A DNA stretch of 64,000 nucleotides, from the NCBI GenBank assembly GCA_963808725.1, contig CAWEGO010000002.1, positions 992,001 through 1,056,000 on the forward strand. Direction: 5' to 3'. The position numbers and the translations under genes are program-made. This document shows positions 48,855-60,174 of the stretch, in pieces (the first letter of the stretch is position 1; each line of letters begins with the position of its first letter). The notes beneath the pieces were generated by a model. The model was not told the origin of the DNA. It did no database searches and saw only the letters and a list, made by a program, of their open reading frames with translations. The stretch comes from JAHFUA01 sp963808725 (GTDB lineage Bacteria > Acidobacteriota > Terriglobia > Terriglobales > Acidobacteriaceae).

Positions 48855-50252
48855 ATGATGCGACGCGTTTTATTCATAGCTCTGCTCCTGGGGATGGTGC
48901 TGCAGGCGACCTCCTGCTTCCGCAAGAACAAGAACGTCACCAACCCCATCGCCAACGTGAATTCGGCCCAGCCCGACAAGGTGCTGTTCGACCGCGCCAT
49001 GGACGCCATGCAGCACAACCGCTACGACGTGGCCCGGCTTTCGCTGCAGACCATGATCAACACCTATCCCGACTCGGAGTACGTGGCCCGCGCCAAGCTG
49101 GCGGTGGGCGACTCCTGGTACGCGGAAGGCGGTTCGGCTGGCCTGGCGCAGGCGGAGATCGAATACAAGGACTTCATCACCTTCTTCCCCAACCTGCCAG
49201 AGGCGGCGGAAGCGCAGTTAAAGGTCGCCAACATCCATTATCGCCAGATGGACAAGCCGGACCGCGACTTTACCCACGCCAAGCGCGCCGAGGAGGAGTA
49301 CAAGCAGCTCATCCAGCAGTTTCCCGACAGCAAGCTGGTGCCGGAGGCCAAGCAGCGCCTGCGCGAGGTGCAGGAGGTGCTGGCGGAGCGCGAGTTCCGC
49401 ATTGGGCACTTCTACTATGTGAAGGAATCGTGGCCGGCGGCGATCGCGCGCTTCAAGTCGCTGACCGACACCTATCCTCTCTATAGCGGCGCCGACGACG
49501 CCCTCTACCTGCTGGGGCAGGGCTATGAGCAAGAAGCCGCGCGCACCCGCACCGCGCCGAACTTGAACGAAGCCGTCCGCGCCAAGCTGGTGAAGGGATT
49601 CGATGACCAGGCTGCGGATGCCTACGACCGGATTCTGACCCGCTATCCGGTGATGGGACGCGCCAAGGAAGCACGGGCGCGCCTGGAAGCGCTGCACCGG
49701 CCCGTCCCCAAGGCCACGCCGGCGGCCATTGCGCTGAACAAGCAGGAAGAGCAGAGCCGTCGCGAGACGGGACACATTAGCCGGATGATGATCAGCTTCC
49801 ACCACCGCCCGGATACCTCCCAGGCGGCGAAGGTGGGCGAGCCCACGCTGGTGCCGCCGCCGGAGACCAGTCCGCTCGAAGTGACACGTCAGGCGCAGCA
49901 ATCCCTGATGGGTACCTCCGGCGGTGGAACCAGTGCCCTGACGGTCCAGCCGGTCGGCGCCGGCGGACCGCCTCCGGCAGTCAACCAGGCGGCTCCTCGC
50001 GCGAGCGGCGATAGCTCCGCCCCGGCTACCGACAGCGCCATCCCCGTGCTTAAGCCAGTGGGCGAGAATGCGCAGCCTGTGACGCAACCTCCCCAGGCGG
50101 CCCCTGCGCAGGTGAACGAAGCTGCCCCCGATTCGCAGGGTTCCAGCAGCGCTAGCTCCCAGCAGGGGTCTTCCAGCTCCTCGGCTCAGGGGTCGAACGA
50201 CGCACAATCCTCCAGCAAGAAGAAGAAAAAGAGGAAGCTGTGGCCGTTCTGA
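48855..50252 (+). CDS. bamD: BamD-like outer-membrane assembly lipoprotein
   Basis: ATG 48855 opens a lipoprotein signal (MMRRVLFIALLLGMVLQATS then Cys21). Residues 40-285 are TPR/Sel1-like helices (FDRAMDAMQHNRYDVARLSL, AEEEYKQLIQQFPDSKLVPE, FYYVKESWPAAIARFKSLTD) as in BamD/YfiO, part of the beta-barrel assembly machine. The last 160 residues are low-complexity Pro/Ala/Ser/Gln ending in KKKKKRKLWPF, not seen in E. coli BamD. ATG 48858 is an alternative start. Confidence 0.87.
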   Translation: MMRRVLFIALLLGMVLQATSCFRKNKNVTNPIANVNSAQPDKVLFDRAMDAMQHNRYDVARLSLQTMINTYPDSEYVARAKLAVGDSWYAEGGSAGLAQAEIEYKDFITFFPNLPEAAEAQLKVANIHYRQMDKPDRDFTHAKRAEEEYKQLIQQFPDSKLVPEAKQRLREVQEVLAEREFRIGHFYYVKESWPAAIARFKSLTDTYPLYSGADDALYLLGQGYEQEAARTRTAPNLNEAVRAKLVKGFDDQAADAYDRILTRYPVMGRAKEARARLEALHRPVPKATPAAIALNKQEEQSRRETGHISRMMISFHHRPDTSQAAKVGEPTLVPPPETSPLEVTRQAQQSLMGTSGGGTSALTVQPVGAGGPPPAVNQAAPRASGDSSAPATDSAIPVLKPVGENAQPVTQPPQAAPAQVNEAAPDSQGSSSASSQQGSSSSSAQGSNDAQSSSKKKKKRKLWPF

Positions 50253-50455
50253 GGGCGTAGGGCTGGGGGCGTCTCTGGGTTCGCGGTAGGCCGACGGGCC
50301 ATTTTCCCTTCGGCAGAGCCTTACCCGTCGCAATCCCTACAAAACAGGGCTTGGGCTGGCACCCAAGGTCACGTTACCGAGGTGCATGTTTCGTTGACTT
50401 GGGCCGCCAATGAAAGTACTTTGGGGCAAGACTCCTCTCCCCCAAAGGAAACTTC

Positions 50456-52171
50456 GTGTCCCTGAAGATCGTCTTGGCTGATGACAGCTTAACCGCACAG
50501 AACATGGGGAAAAAGATCCTCGCCGAAGCTGGCTACCAGGTGATCGCGGTCAGCAACGGCGCACAGGCGATGAAGAAGATCGTCTCCGAAAAGCCGGATC
50601 TGGTGGTGCTGGACGTTTACATGCCCGGATACACAGGCCTGGAGCTGTGTGAGCGCATGCGCAACAGCCGCGAAACCGCCCGCACTCCCGTGGTGCTCAC
50701 CGTGGGAAAGATGGAAGCGTTCAAGCCCGAGGAAGCGAATCGGGTGGGCGCCGACGGGCTGATCATCAAACCCTTCGAGGCCACGGAACTGGTAGCGGTA
50801 GTGAAAAAGCTGGCACAGAATCTCTCGCCCGCGACCCGGCCGGAAAGCCAGCCGCAACCAGAGAGTGTGCCCCAGATCGTTGAGCCCACGCCGGCTCCGG
50901 TTGAGCCCGAGTTTGAGGTCCAGCATCACGCCGTCCAAGTCCCGCGCGAGATCGCCTCCGACCCGGTAATCGGGATGGATCTCATCCCCGTGGAAGCCCA
51001 AGAACCAGCGGCAGCCCAGCCAGCGGCGGTAGCACATTCCTCAGCTCCGCCCATCGAATTCGAGGTGGAGCGCGACGCGGCGCCGGTGGAGATCGATCCG
51101 GGACCGCGCATGACTTCCGCTGCCGGCCTCTCCGGCGTGTTCGAGATGGAACCGGCTGCCCATCCGGCGGTTGAAAGCCCCGCCGAGCCTGCGCCGGGCG
51201 AGGAGTTCGAAAGGTTTTCCGCCGCAATTCCGGCCGAACCGCAGCCGGACCAGGAAGCGGCTGCCGACACTGGCGCCGTGACGATCGCTCACGACTTCCA
51301 GGTCCACGACTTTCAGACTGAAGAGCCGCTGGAATTCGTGGACGAGCTGGCGGCCGATCACCATACCGCGCCTGCGGTCGAGACGTGGTCCGCGCCGGCC
51401 GAGCCGTTGGACCAGGCGCAGCCTGAGCCCGCCGTCGAGAACGTCACTCCCCAGCCGGCGGACGTCCTGCCTGAACTCGCATCCTGGGATGAGCCCGTTC
51501 CTGCAAGTCCCAGCCTGACTACCTGGGAAACCGAGCAATCATCGCCGGAGCTTCCGGCGCAGGACCTACGCCTGTCCGCCGACCCGGCGCCCGACAGCTC
51601 CGCAGTACAGTTCGCGGCAGGCTCGGTGTGGGTCGCCGAAGAAACTGAGATCGATCCCCACGAGTCGGCCATCTCCTTGCACGAACAGATGCAGCAGGCA
51701 GAGATGGTTGACGAGCTGCCTGAGTCCGACGCGGCAGCAAGCCCGGCCGCGAGTGCGGAGGCCTCTCAGAGCTGGGAGGTCCCGGAGCCGGTTGCATCAG
51801 CTCCCGCCCAGCCGGAAAGCGAGAGCTCCGGGCCGAGTGAAGAGCAAATCCTGCCGGAGTTCGAACCTAATCCCTACGCGGCCCCGGTGCAGCCAGCCGA
51901 GTTGGAGAGCACCGGACCCTACGACAGATCCGATTTCCATGCCGACCTTGCGGCAGGAAGCGAACCGCAACCGGCCGTAGAGCCAGCGCCCACGCCGGAT
52001 TTCGAACCCTACGGCGCCTCCGAGTTCGTGCCCCGAATCGCCGTCCCGATCGTGACCGAGATCCCTGCTGATCCGGTGCGCATCGCCCGCATCGTGGAAG
52101 AGGCGCTGCAGCGGCTGAAGCCGGAACTGATCGCCGCCGTCACCCGTGAACTGGAGAACAAGAACCAGTAG
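50456..52171 (+). CDS. Response regulator with long acidic disordered region
   Basis: The 571-residue protein starts at GTG 50456. Residues 1-122 are a receiver domain: KIVLADDSLTAQNMGKKIL (acidic pair), phospho-acceptor in LVVLDVYMPGYTG near residue 56, and GLIIKPFEATELV with the conserved Lys. About 400 residues of Pro/Ala/Glu-rich disordered sequence follow, then a short conserved-looking C-terminal helix (RIARIVEEALQRLKPELIAA, then VTRELENKNQ). No output DNA-binding domain is visible, so it may act by protein contact, as in FrzS-type regulators. A strong terminator follows. Confidence 0.85.
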   Translation: MSLKIVLADDSLTAQNMGKKILAEAGYQVIAVSNGAQAMKKIVSEKPDLVVLDVYMPGYTGLELCERMRNSRETARTPVVLTVGKMEAFKPEEANRVGADGLIIKPFEATELVAVVKKLAQNLSPATRPESQPQPESVPQIVEPTPAPVEPEFEVQHHAVQVPREIASDPVIGMDLIPVEAQEPAAAQPAAVAHSSAPPIEFEVERDAAPVEIDPGPRMTSAAGLSGVFEMEPAAHPAVESPAEPAPGEEFERFSAAIPAEPQPDQEAAADTGAVTIAHDFQVHDFQTEEPLEFVDELAADHHTAPAVETWSAPAEPLDQAQPEPAVENVTPQPADVLPELASWDEPVPASPSLTTWETEQSSPELPAQDLRLSADPAPDSSAVQFAAGSVWVAEETEIDPHESAISLHEQMQQAEMVDELPESDAAASPAASAEASQSWEVPEPVASAPAQPESESSGPSEEQILPEFEPNPYAAPVQPAELESTGPYDRSDFHADLAAGSEPQPAVEPAPTPDFEPYGASEFVPRIAVPIVTEIPADPVRIARIVEEALQRLKPELIAAVTRELENKNQ

Positions 52172-52192
52172 CCAAGTCCCAAGTCCGAAGAC
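52172..52192 (+). repeat. Seven-base word array, CCAAGTC
   Basis: Three units: CCAAGTC, CCAAGTC, CGAAGAC, immediately after the response-regulator stop and before its terminator. No inverted half is seen. Confidence 0.7.
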
Positions 52193-52201
52193 CGGTACAA
52201 G

Positions 52202-52233
52202 CAGGGCGGTGTTAACGGCCGCCCTGTTTTTTT
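52202..52233 (+). terminator. Intrinsic terminator
   Basis: A perfect 8-bp G+C-rich stem, CAGGGCGG (52202-52209) with CCGCCCTG (52219-52226), is followed by seven T residues. It ends the response-regulator transcript. Confidence 0.9.
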
Positions 52234-52254
52234 GACCACGGATCACCGCAGAAC

Positions 52255-52716
52255 CTATTGTTGAGCGGGTGGGGGCGTGTCCGGCTGCTTGGTGAACTCA
52301 AAAGTGCAGGGACGACCTAACACCCCGGCGCCCTCGTTCCTGGCGCCTGTGCCCTTGGTGTCGGTGAATTCGGCCTTGATGGTGTAGCTATAGTTGTTGC
52401 CCTTCATGGCGAACACTCCATGCGCCTGGCTATGGCTGACTGTGCCCTTGGCAGACAGCTTGGCGGTACCGTCGTCGGCTATCTTACCCTCGATCAGCAG
52501 GTAGCCGGGTCCTCCGGGTTCGCCGTGCGCTCCGTGAAAGTTGTTGTCTTTGATTTCGCTGGGGAACTCCCACTTGTAGCCTTCCATCTGTCCATGAGCT
52601 TCGCAGGCGAGGTGCGTAGTCCAATTGCCATCGAAGCGTCCTCCTGCAACCGCCGCCACCGGCAGGAGCATCAGGGCGCAAACCACCACAAGCCACAGCG
52701 CCTTCCGCATTTCCAT
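52255..52716 (-). CDS. Secreted hypothetical protein
   Basis: The start is ATG 52716 (MEMRKALWLVVVCALMLLPV), with AGGGGG upstream, giving a signal peptide cleaved near AVAGG and about 130 mature residues. The mature part is beta-rich (FDGNWTTHLACEAHGQMEGY, GKIADDGTAKLSAKGTV, YSYTIKAEFTDTKGTGA) with a Cys pair. I recognise the pattern of small secreted acidobacterial and proteobacterial proteins of unknown function. It is convergent with the response regulator. Confidence 0.7.
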   Translation of the reverse strand: MEMRKALWLVVVCALMLLPVAAVAGGRFDGNWTTHLACEAHGQMEGYKWEFPSEIKDNNFHGAHGEPGGPGYLLIEGKIADDGTAKLSAKGTVSHSQAHGVFAMKGNNYSYTIKAEFTDTKGTGARNEGAGVLGRPCTFEFTKQPDTPPPAQQ

Positions 52717-53004
52717 AAAGCACCCCCTTCGGAAGGCAGACACTATACTCCACAAAGACGGTGCCCTATGTGCCGTTGGGTTTTGGGCGGATGGCGCTAG
52801 CCAGCGCGTCCACGCTGGGTGGCCGGTCGAAGCTGCGCGGCTCATACCAGAGCCCGCCAGGGCGGAATTTGTGTTAGCCCAGCGCGTTAGCGCTGGGTGC
52901 TTGGACCAGAAACGGGACGAGCCCGGAGGGCGGCACGCCCTGCGCGGGTGGGGTTTTTGTCAACGGCCCCGCCCTAGCAAAAGCGGCTAGGACGGGGCAC
53001 CCTC
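52717..53004. other. Repeat-rich non-coding spacer with hairpins
   Basis: No gene is seen. Two G+C-rich hairpins stand out: CCCAGCGC (52878-52885) with GCGCTGGG (52890-52897), and CCCCGCCCTAGC (52967-52978) with GCTAGGACGGGG (52986-52997), one mismatch. Short words such as AGCGCGTC and AGCGCTGGGTG recur, as in dispersed intergenic repeats. Confidence 0.55.
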
Positions 53005-53076
53005 ATGTGTGTGGTTGTATCGCAGCTCTTGGGCGGGCCACCCGCCCAATTAATATCAGAGTTGGGGACGATTACA

Positions 53077-53667
53077 TTGGCCGACGAAATTATCAGACAG
53101 GGACCAGGTTTTACCGTATACCGGACGGGCGATTGGGGTCCGCCCGTCCCGTATCCGGCGATCGTGCGTGCAAGCTCGGTCAACCATGGATTTTATGATT
53201 TGCGTGATCATCCTGAGCTTGCCGCGCAGATTCCGGAAGCTTCGCGGAGCGTGGGCCTTCAGGCGATTCTACGGGCGTTGAATGCTCCCGGCTCGCCCTT
53301 CATGTCCCTCGGTTGCGAGTACCGGCTCAACCAGAGAGACGGCTCTAGCGACGGCCTCACCTGCTACTTCCATTCTTACGTCGACCTGACCTACCGCGAC
53401 CCGGCCCGTCATTCTTCCGAAGGGCAAATGGTTAGCCTGGCCGAACGCTTCCTTCAAGAAGTTAAAGGAAGCCAGGACGCCGTGTTTGGTTTCGAAATTG
53501 CCGTTCAGCGGATGAAACATTTCTTCGGAAATCTCGCGGGCTACAGCCTGAACCTTGGCCTGTCTGGTTACGGCCGAACCGAAGAGCAAGCGGCTAAATC
53601 CTACGAGGCAGGCGCTTACGAGACTGCAAAGGCCTTCACGAAACTTTCGCGAGACAACCCCATCTGA
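53077..53667 (+). CDS. Hypothetical protein
   Basis: The likely start is TTG 53077 (LADEIIRQGPGFTVYRTGDW), with GGGGA upstream; the frame is open to 53005 but the earlier part lies in repeat DNA. The product of about 196 residues has no signal peptide. Segments such as PFMSLGCEYRLNQRD, LTCYFHSYVDLTYRDPARH and FGFEIAVQRMKHFFGNLAGY suggest a folded cytoplasmic protein. I do not recognise it. It converges on the FRG-domain gene and both have lower GC than the surroundings. Confidence 0.6.
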   Translation: MADEIIRQGPGFTVYRTGDWGPPVPYPAIVRASSVNHGFYDLRDHPELAAQIPEASRSVGLQAILRALNAPGSPFMSLGCEYRLNQRDGSSDGLTCYFHSYVDLTYRDPARHSSEGQMVSLAERFLQEVKGSQDAVFGFEIAVQRMKHFFGNLAGYSLNLGLSGYGRTEEQAAKSYEAGAYETAKAFTKLSRDNPI

Positions 53668-53783
53668 ATTGTCGCATTGGCTTCCGCAGTCCTCACGCCT
53701 TACTTCGCCGATTGCGCGTTTCGTTTGCTGCCCGCAACTTGTTTCAAAAAACGGGGGGCGCGAGACACCATACAAACGCAGCG

Positions 53784-54950
53784 TCAGGTTGCATGAGGGG
53801 CCGGAGACGCGATTCTCGGATTCCTCCCAAATCGCACTCGCTTCGTGCCCTTCTTTTTCCCGGCCGGAACGACGCGCGTTTTCCACTCCCAGGCTATGTG
53901 CTTTCCCAGTCCTTCAAGATCAGGAAACATTGCTCCTTCATTAATTCCTATCTGATTCAGCTCTCCCCTTAGCTTTTGCGCGATTTGATTCGGAACGACA
54001 ATCTTGTCTAGGACAGCATGCTTACCACGCTCACGTCGTGGCCGGTTGATTGCAGGAGAACGAGTCATGTCCTTTCGTGTGCCAAAGAGAACGAATTTGG
54101 ACCCTTGCGCAGCGATCCGACGATCTATGTGGGAGGGCTCAATTGCTACCGGCCATTTCTTGGTCGTTTGATTCTCGTTCTTGTCGGTATAAAAAGCCTC
54201 CTCTAAGTCGAGAAGATATCCTTTCGTCTCCCGCCATCCAGCAATGGCGGGACCGTACAGACCCCTCACGTGAGACCGGTTCCATCTCCACGGATCAACT
54301 ACCCAGACAGCCCCGTCATCTTCAGTCGCGTCACGTACGGCGAAGTAGAGGGCAACGAGCGGATTAACTGTCCAATCGAGAAGGCGCGTTGGAGCTCCAT
54401 AATGTTGCATGAGAAAGTACCAGTGCCATTTGTCGTGCGGTGTGGCCAATACAGTCAGCGGGTGTCCAACGCTCTCGAATTCCAGGCGCATCTCCGCTTC
54501 ATTCGCGTCGCTGTACTGTTTTCGCCAAATTCGTGGGACGAGCCCCCAACTCGTGTCTGTCTGTCCTCGGAACCACAGTGCCTTCTCTTCGCCGTATGGC
54601 CTGATGTCGTCGGTCTGGGTTGGGAGTTTCAGAGCGCGCCATCGCAGACGGAGCCCCGCGATTATTGTGAGGAATCCGGATAGGTCGTCGTATCCCTCTT
54701 TTTCCGACGGGTATCCATGCGCGGTTTTCACGAACGGTTCTAGCCCTCGAACGCTGGTGCCCCGCGATCCATGTTCTGGAACGGGTCCGAGAATTGTATA
54801 TCCGTGATGTTTGCGGGAAAAGCACCGTGCTTTCCTACGGGCAGCCAGTACGTGCCACGCGACTATGGGTGCGTATCCCGCCCCGTGTTGTCCGCGCCCC
54901 TTCACATTGACCCCCTTTTCCCCGCGCCTGTAATATCGAGGTTCACCCAT
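53784..54950 (-). CDS. FRG-domain protein
   Basis: The frame is open to 54989, but ATG 54950 is used because 54970 onward belongs to valS; a start farther in, near 54731, is also possible. The FRG domain spans ALWFRGQTDTSWGLVPRIWR and HWYFLMQHYGAPTRLLDWTV then NPLVALYFAV. The domain is named for its FRG motif and is found in accessory and phage-linked genes; its biochemical role is unknown. The C-terminus is basic (PAGKKKGTKRVRFGRNPR). GC content and codon use differ from valS, consistent with acquired DNA. Confidence 0.8.
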   Translation of the reverse strand: MGEPRYYRRGEKGVNVKGRGQHGAGYAPIVAWHVLAARRKARCFSRKHHGYTILGPVPEHGSRGTSVRGLEPFVKTAHGYPSEKEGYDDLSGFLTIIAGLRLRWRALKLPTQTDDIRPYGEEKALWFRGQTDTSWGLVPRIWRKQYSDANEAEMRLEFESVGHPLTVLATPHDKWHWYFLMQHYGAPTRLLDWTVNPLVALYFAVRDATEDDGAVWVVDPWRWNRSHVRGLYGPAIAGWRETKGYLLDLEEAFYTDKNENQTTKKWPVAIEPSHIDRRIAAQGSKFVLFGTRKDMTRSPAINRPRRERGKHAVLDKIVVPNQIAQKLRGELNQIGINEGAMFPDLEGLGKHIAWEWKTRVVPAGKKKGTKRVRFGRNPRIASPAPHAT

Positions 54951-54969
54951 CGCTTCGCGATCGACACCG

Positions 54970-57771
<2,802 letters not shown>

Positions 57772-57774
57772 TAT

Positions 57775-57996
57775 CGAGTACCGAGTACCAAGTACCGAGT
57801 AGCAAGCACTAAGAGGCTATCTCATCAATGCATTGAGCATTTTGAAACCGAGGTCCCTTCGCGACCGTTTCCCGCGCTGGAGAGGGCGCGCGGAAACCCT
57901 GGTCGCTCAGGATGACAGCCTTTCTTATTTATGAGATAGCTTGCAAGTATCCAGCCTGACGGTCTTGACTCGCTACTCGCTACTCGGTACTCGGTA
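57775..57996 (+). repeat. CGAGTAC-family word arrays enclosing a palindromic element
   Basis: The left array has five units (CGAGTAC, CGAGTAC, CAAGTAC, CGAGTAG, CAAGCAC; 57775-57809). The right array has four inverted units (CTCGCTA, CTCGCTA, CTCGGTA, CTCGGTA; 57969-57996). Between them, 57816-57940 is a 125-bp element with terminal inverted repeats GCTATCTCAT / ATGAGATAGC that contains CGCTCAGGATGACA, the dispersed-repeat word. The whole fills the valS-nadC junction and ends six bases before the nadC ATG. Confidence 0.9.
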
Positions 57997-58001
57997 CTGT
58001 T

Positions 58002-58880
58002 ATGGATTGGCACAGCCGCCGCATCACCGGCATCCTGGAAAACGCGCTACGCGAGGACAGCGTCACGCGCGACGCCACCACCTACGCCTGCGTCGACCCG
58101 CGCCAGGTGGCTGCGGCCACCATCCTGGCCAAGCAGGATTGCGTGCTGGCCGGACTGGGCCTGGTGGCGCGCATCTTTGACGTGTTCGCCGCGCTGGACG
58201 GCGCCGTGCTCGAGTACCCCGAGGTCACCAGCCATCCCGAGGTGTTCGACGGCGTACGCCTGCACCGCGGCCAGAGCGTGGCCGTCATCCGGCACAACGC
58301 GCGGGTAATCCTCTCCTGCGAGCGGGTGATGCTGAACTTCATGCAGCGGCTCAGCGGGATCGCCACCCTGACCCGCCGCTTCGTGCACGCGGTCTCGGGG
58401 ACGCGCGCCCGCATCCTGGACACGCGCAAGACCGTCCCTGGGCTGCGCGTGCTGGACAAGTACGCGGTGGTGTGCGGCGGCGGCTTCAACCACCGGCTGG
58501 ACCTCTCCGACGGCGTGCTCATCAAGAACAACCACATCACGGTGGCGGGCGGGATCGCGCCGGCGCTGGAGCGCGCGCAGCGCAACCGCCGCGGCGAGCA
58601 GGTGATCGAAATCGAGGTGCGCTCGCTGAAGGAACTGGAAGAGGCGCTCACCCACGGCGCCGAAGCCGTCCTGCTCGACAACATGCCGGTGGAGGACGTG
58701 AAGAAGGCGGTCGAGCGTTGCGCCCAGCATACCCGCCGTGTGCCGCTGGAATGCTCCGGCGGGATCACGCTGGAGAACGTGCGCGCCTACGCCGAGGCGG
58801 GCGTGGATTACATCTCCGTGGGCGCGCTCACCCACTCCGTGACCGCGGTGGACATGAGCTTGCGGGTCGAGCCGGATTAG
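58002..58880 (+). CDS. nadC: Nicotinate-nucleotide pyrophosphorylase (quinolinate phosphoribosyltransferase)
   Basis: The 292-residue protein has HRGQSVAVIRHNARVILSCE, the active-site TRKTVPGLRVLDKYAVVCGG, NHRLDLSDGVLIKNNHITV, VIEIEVRSLKELEEAL and the C-terminal LECSGGITLENVRAYAEAGV and DYISVGALTHS. It converts quinolinate and PRPP to nicotinate mononucleotide in de novo NAD synthesis. nadA and nadB are not in the window. The ATG follows the word array directly, with no Shine-Dalgarno sequence. Confidence 0.96.
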   Translation: MDWHSRRITGILENALREDSVTRDATTYACVDPRQVAAATILAKQDCVLAGLGLVARIFDVFAALDGAVLEYPEVTSHPEVFDGVRLHRGQSVAVIRHNARVILSCERVMLNFMQRLSGIATLTRRFVHAVSGTRARILDTRKTVPGLRVLDKYAVVCGGGFNHRLDLSDGVLIKNNHITVAGGIAPALERAQRNRRGEQVIEIEVRSLKELEEALTHGAEAVLLDNMPVEDVKKAVERCAQHTRRVPLECSGGITLENVRAYAEAGVDYISVGALTHSVTAVDMSLRVEPD

Positions 58881-58889
58881 GGCATTTAC

Positions 58890-58952
58890 CACAGAGGCAC
58901 AGAGACACGGAGAGACTCTTTTCTTAGTTCTCCGTGCCTCGGTGTCTCCGTG
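58890..58952 (+). repeat. Eight-base word arrays, CACGGAGA family, inverted pair
   Basis: Left units CACAGAGG, CACAGAGA, CACGGAGA (58890-58913) face right units TCTCCGTG, CCTCGGTG, TCTCCGTG (58929-58952), with a 15-base loop. It lies just after the nadC stop, and a possible birA GTG start (58950) is in the last unit. Confidence 0.9.
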
Positions 58953-60092
58953 GTGGGTGTACGTCCGGGCTACTACGGAAATCACTTGGGCAGAGCACGC
59001 TCGGTCCCTCATAATCCTCCCATCAAAACAACCGCGAAAACCCGCCGTCCGCGTAGTCGCCACGCGGCGCCCGAGCCGGAGGCGCGAACCGATGGCCGCA
59101 TCGGGCGCATCGTGCGCTTGCTCACCGACCACGCCATGGTGGTGGTGAGCGGGACCAAGCTGGCCGAGGAGATCGGCGCCAGCCGCTCCGCGGTGTGGCG
59201 ATTCGTGCAGCAGTTGCGCGGCCTGGGCGTCGAGATCACGGGGCACCCGGCAACCGGATACCAGCTCACGTCGGTCCCCGACCTGCTGTTGCCCGAATTT
59301 GTGAAGCCACTGGCGAAGGGCACGATTTTTGCGGAGCGCCTTCACCACTACTTCCGCATCGGCTCGACCAATGCCGAAGCGATGAACGCCGCCGCTCACG
59401 GCGAGCCGGAAGGCAGCGTTTTCATTGCCGAGGAGCAGACTGCGGGGCGCGGCCGCGGCGGCCATTCGTGGCTCTCGGAAAAGTCCGCCGGCGTTTATTG
59501 TTCAGTGGTGTTGAGGCCGGAGATCTCGCCCGCGGACACGCTGGCCCTCTCCCTCGCCACCGGGCTGGCAGTGCGCGCGGCGGTGCAGGACGTCACCAGT
59601 CTGGTCGCCGATCTGCGCTGGCCGAACGACGTTCTGCTCGCGGGGAAAAAGTTCTGCGGCATTCTCATCGAGATGAATGCCGAGCCCACGCGGGTGCGCT
59701 ACCTGGTGCTGGGCATCGGCCTCAACGTGAACCAGAGCTCGTTCCCTTCGGCACTGGGGAGTCAAGCCACTTCGCTGCGGCTCGAGAGCGGCAGGACGTG
59801 GTCGCGGGTGGAACTCGCCGCCGCTTTGCTAAAATCCCTGTACCGCGAGTACCGCGCGCTGGCGGCGATCCGCGGCGTACATGCTGGGAAGCCGATTGAC
59901 GAGATTATCCGCCGCTTCGAAGATGCTTCATCGTCGACGCGCGGCCGGCAAGTGCGCGTGGAGGAAGAAGGCGGCTATGAAGGCGTTACCGAGGGCCTCG
60001 ATGCGAATGGATTTCTTCGCGTGCGGACTGCGGGCGGGATGCATACCGTGATTTCAGGCGGAGTGAGGGAGATTGATTCATCGGGGAATTGA
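58950..60092 (+). CDS. birA: Biotin-[acetyl-CoA-carboxylase] ligase with N-terminal HTH (BirA)
   Basis: The frame from GTG 58950 encodes 380 residues; the first 45 are Arg/Pro-rich and unlike the family, so a start nearer 59090 is likely. A winged helix (IVRLLTDHAMVVVSGTKLAE, SRSAVWRFVQQL) indicates biotin-operon regulation as well as catalysis. The ligase domain has the biotinyl-AMP motif AEEQTAGRGRGGHSWLSE, LRWPNDVLLAGKKFCGILIE and VLGIGLNVNQ, with a C-terminal SH3-like domain. It biotinylates the carboxyl-carrier protein. The stop codon (60090-60092) is inside the next word array. Confidence 0.93.
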   Translation: MVGVRPGYYGNHLGRARSVPHNPPIKTTAKTRRPRSRHAAPEPEARTDGRIGRIVRLLTDHAMVVVSGTKLAEEIGASRSAVWRFVQQLRGLGVEITGHPATGYQLTSVPDLLLPEFVKPLAKGTIFAERLHHYFRIGSTNAEAMNAAAHGEPEGSVFIAEEQTAGRGRGGHSWLSEKSAGVYCSVVLRPEISPADTLALSLATGLAVRAAVQDVTSLVADLRWPNDVLLAGKKFCGILIEMNAEPTRVRYLVLGIGLNVNQSSFPSALGSQATSLRLESGRTWSRVELAAALLKSLYREYRALAAIRGVHAGKPIDEIIRRFEDASSSTRGRQVRVEEEGGYEGVTEGLDANGFLRVRTAGGMHTVISGGVREIDSSGN

Positions 60093-60172
60093 TTCATTGA
60101 CTCATTGATTCATTGAGTCATTGAAAAGCCGAACCGGGCCCAATGGATCAATGAACCAATGGATCAATGAAC
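60088..60172 (+). repeat. Eight-base word arrays, CAATGAAT family, inverted pair
   Basis: Left units ATTGATTC, ATTGACTC, ATTGATTC, ATTGAGTC (60088-60119) face right units CAATGGAT, CAATGAAC, CAATGGAT, CAATGAAC (60141-60172), loop 21 bases. The birA stop is in the left half, and the coaX ATG (60175) is in the partial unit that follows the right half. Confidence 0.93.
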
Positions 60173-60174
60173 CA

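Noticed and set aside
58047..59465. Leftward 472-codon frame
   Set aside because: Complement of nadC and birA, both well supported; its composition is that of a shadow.
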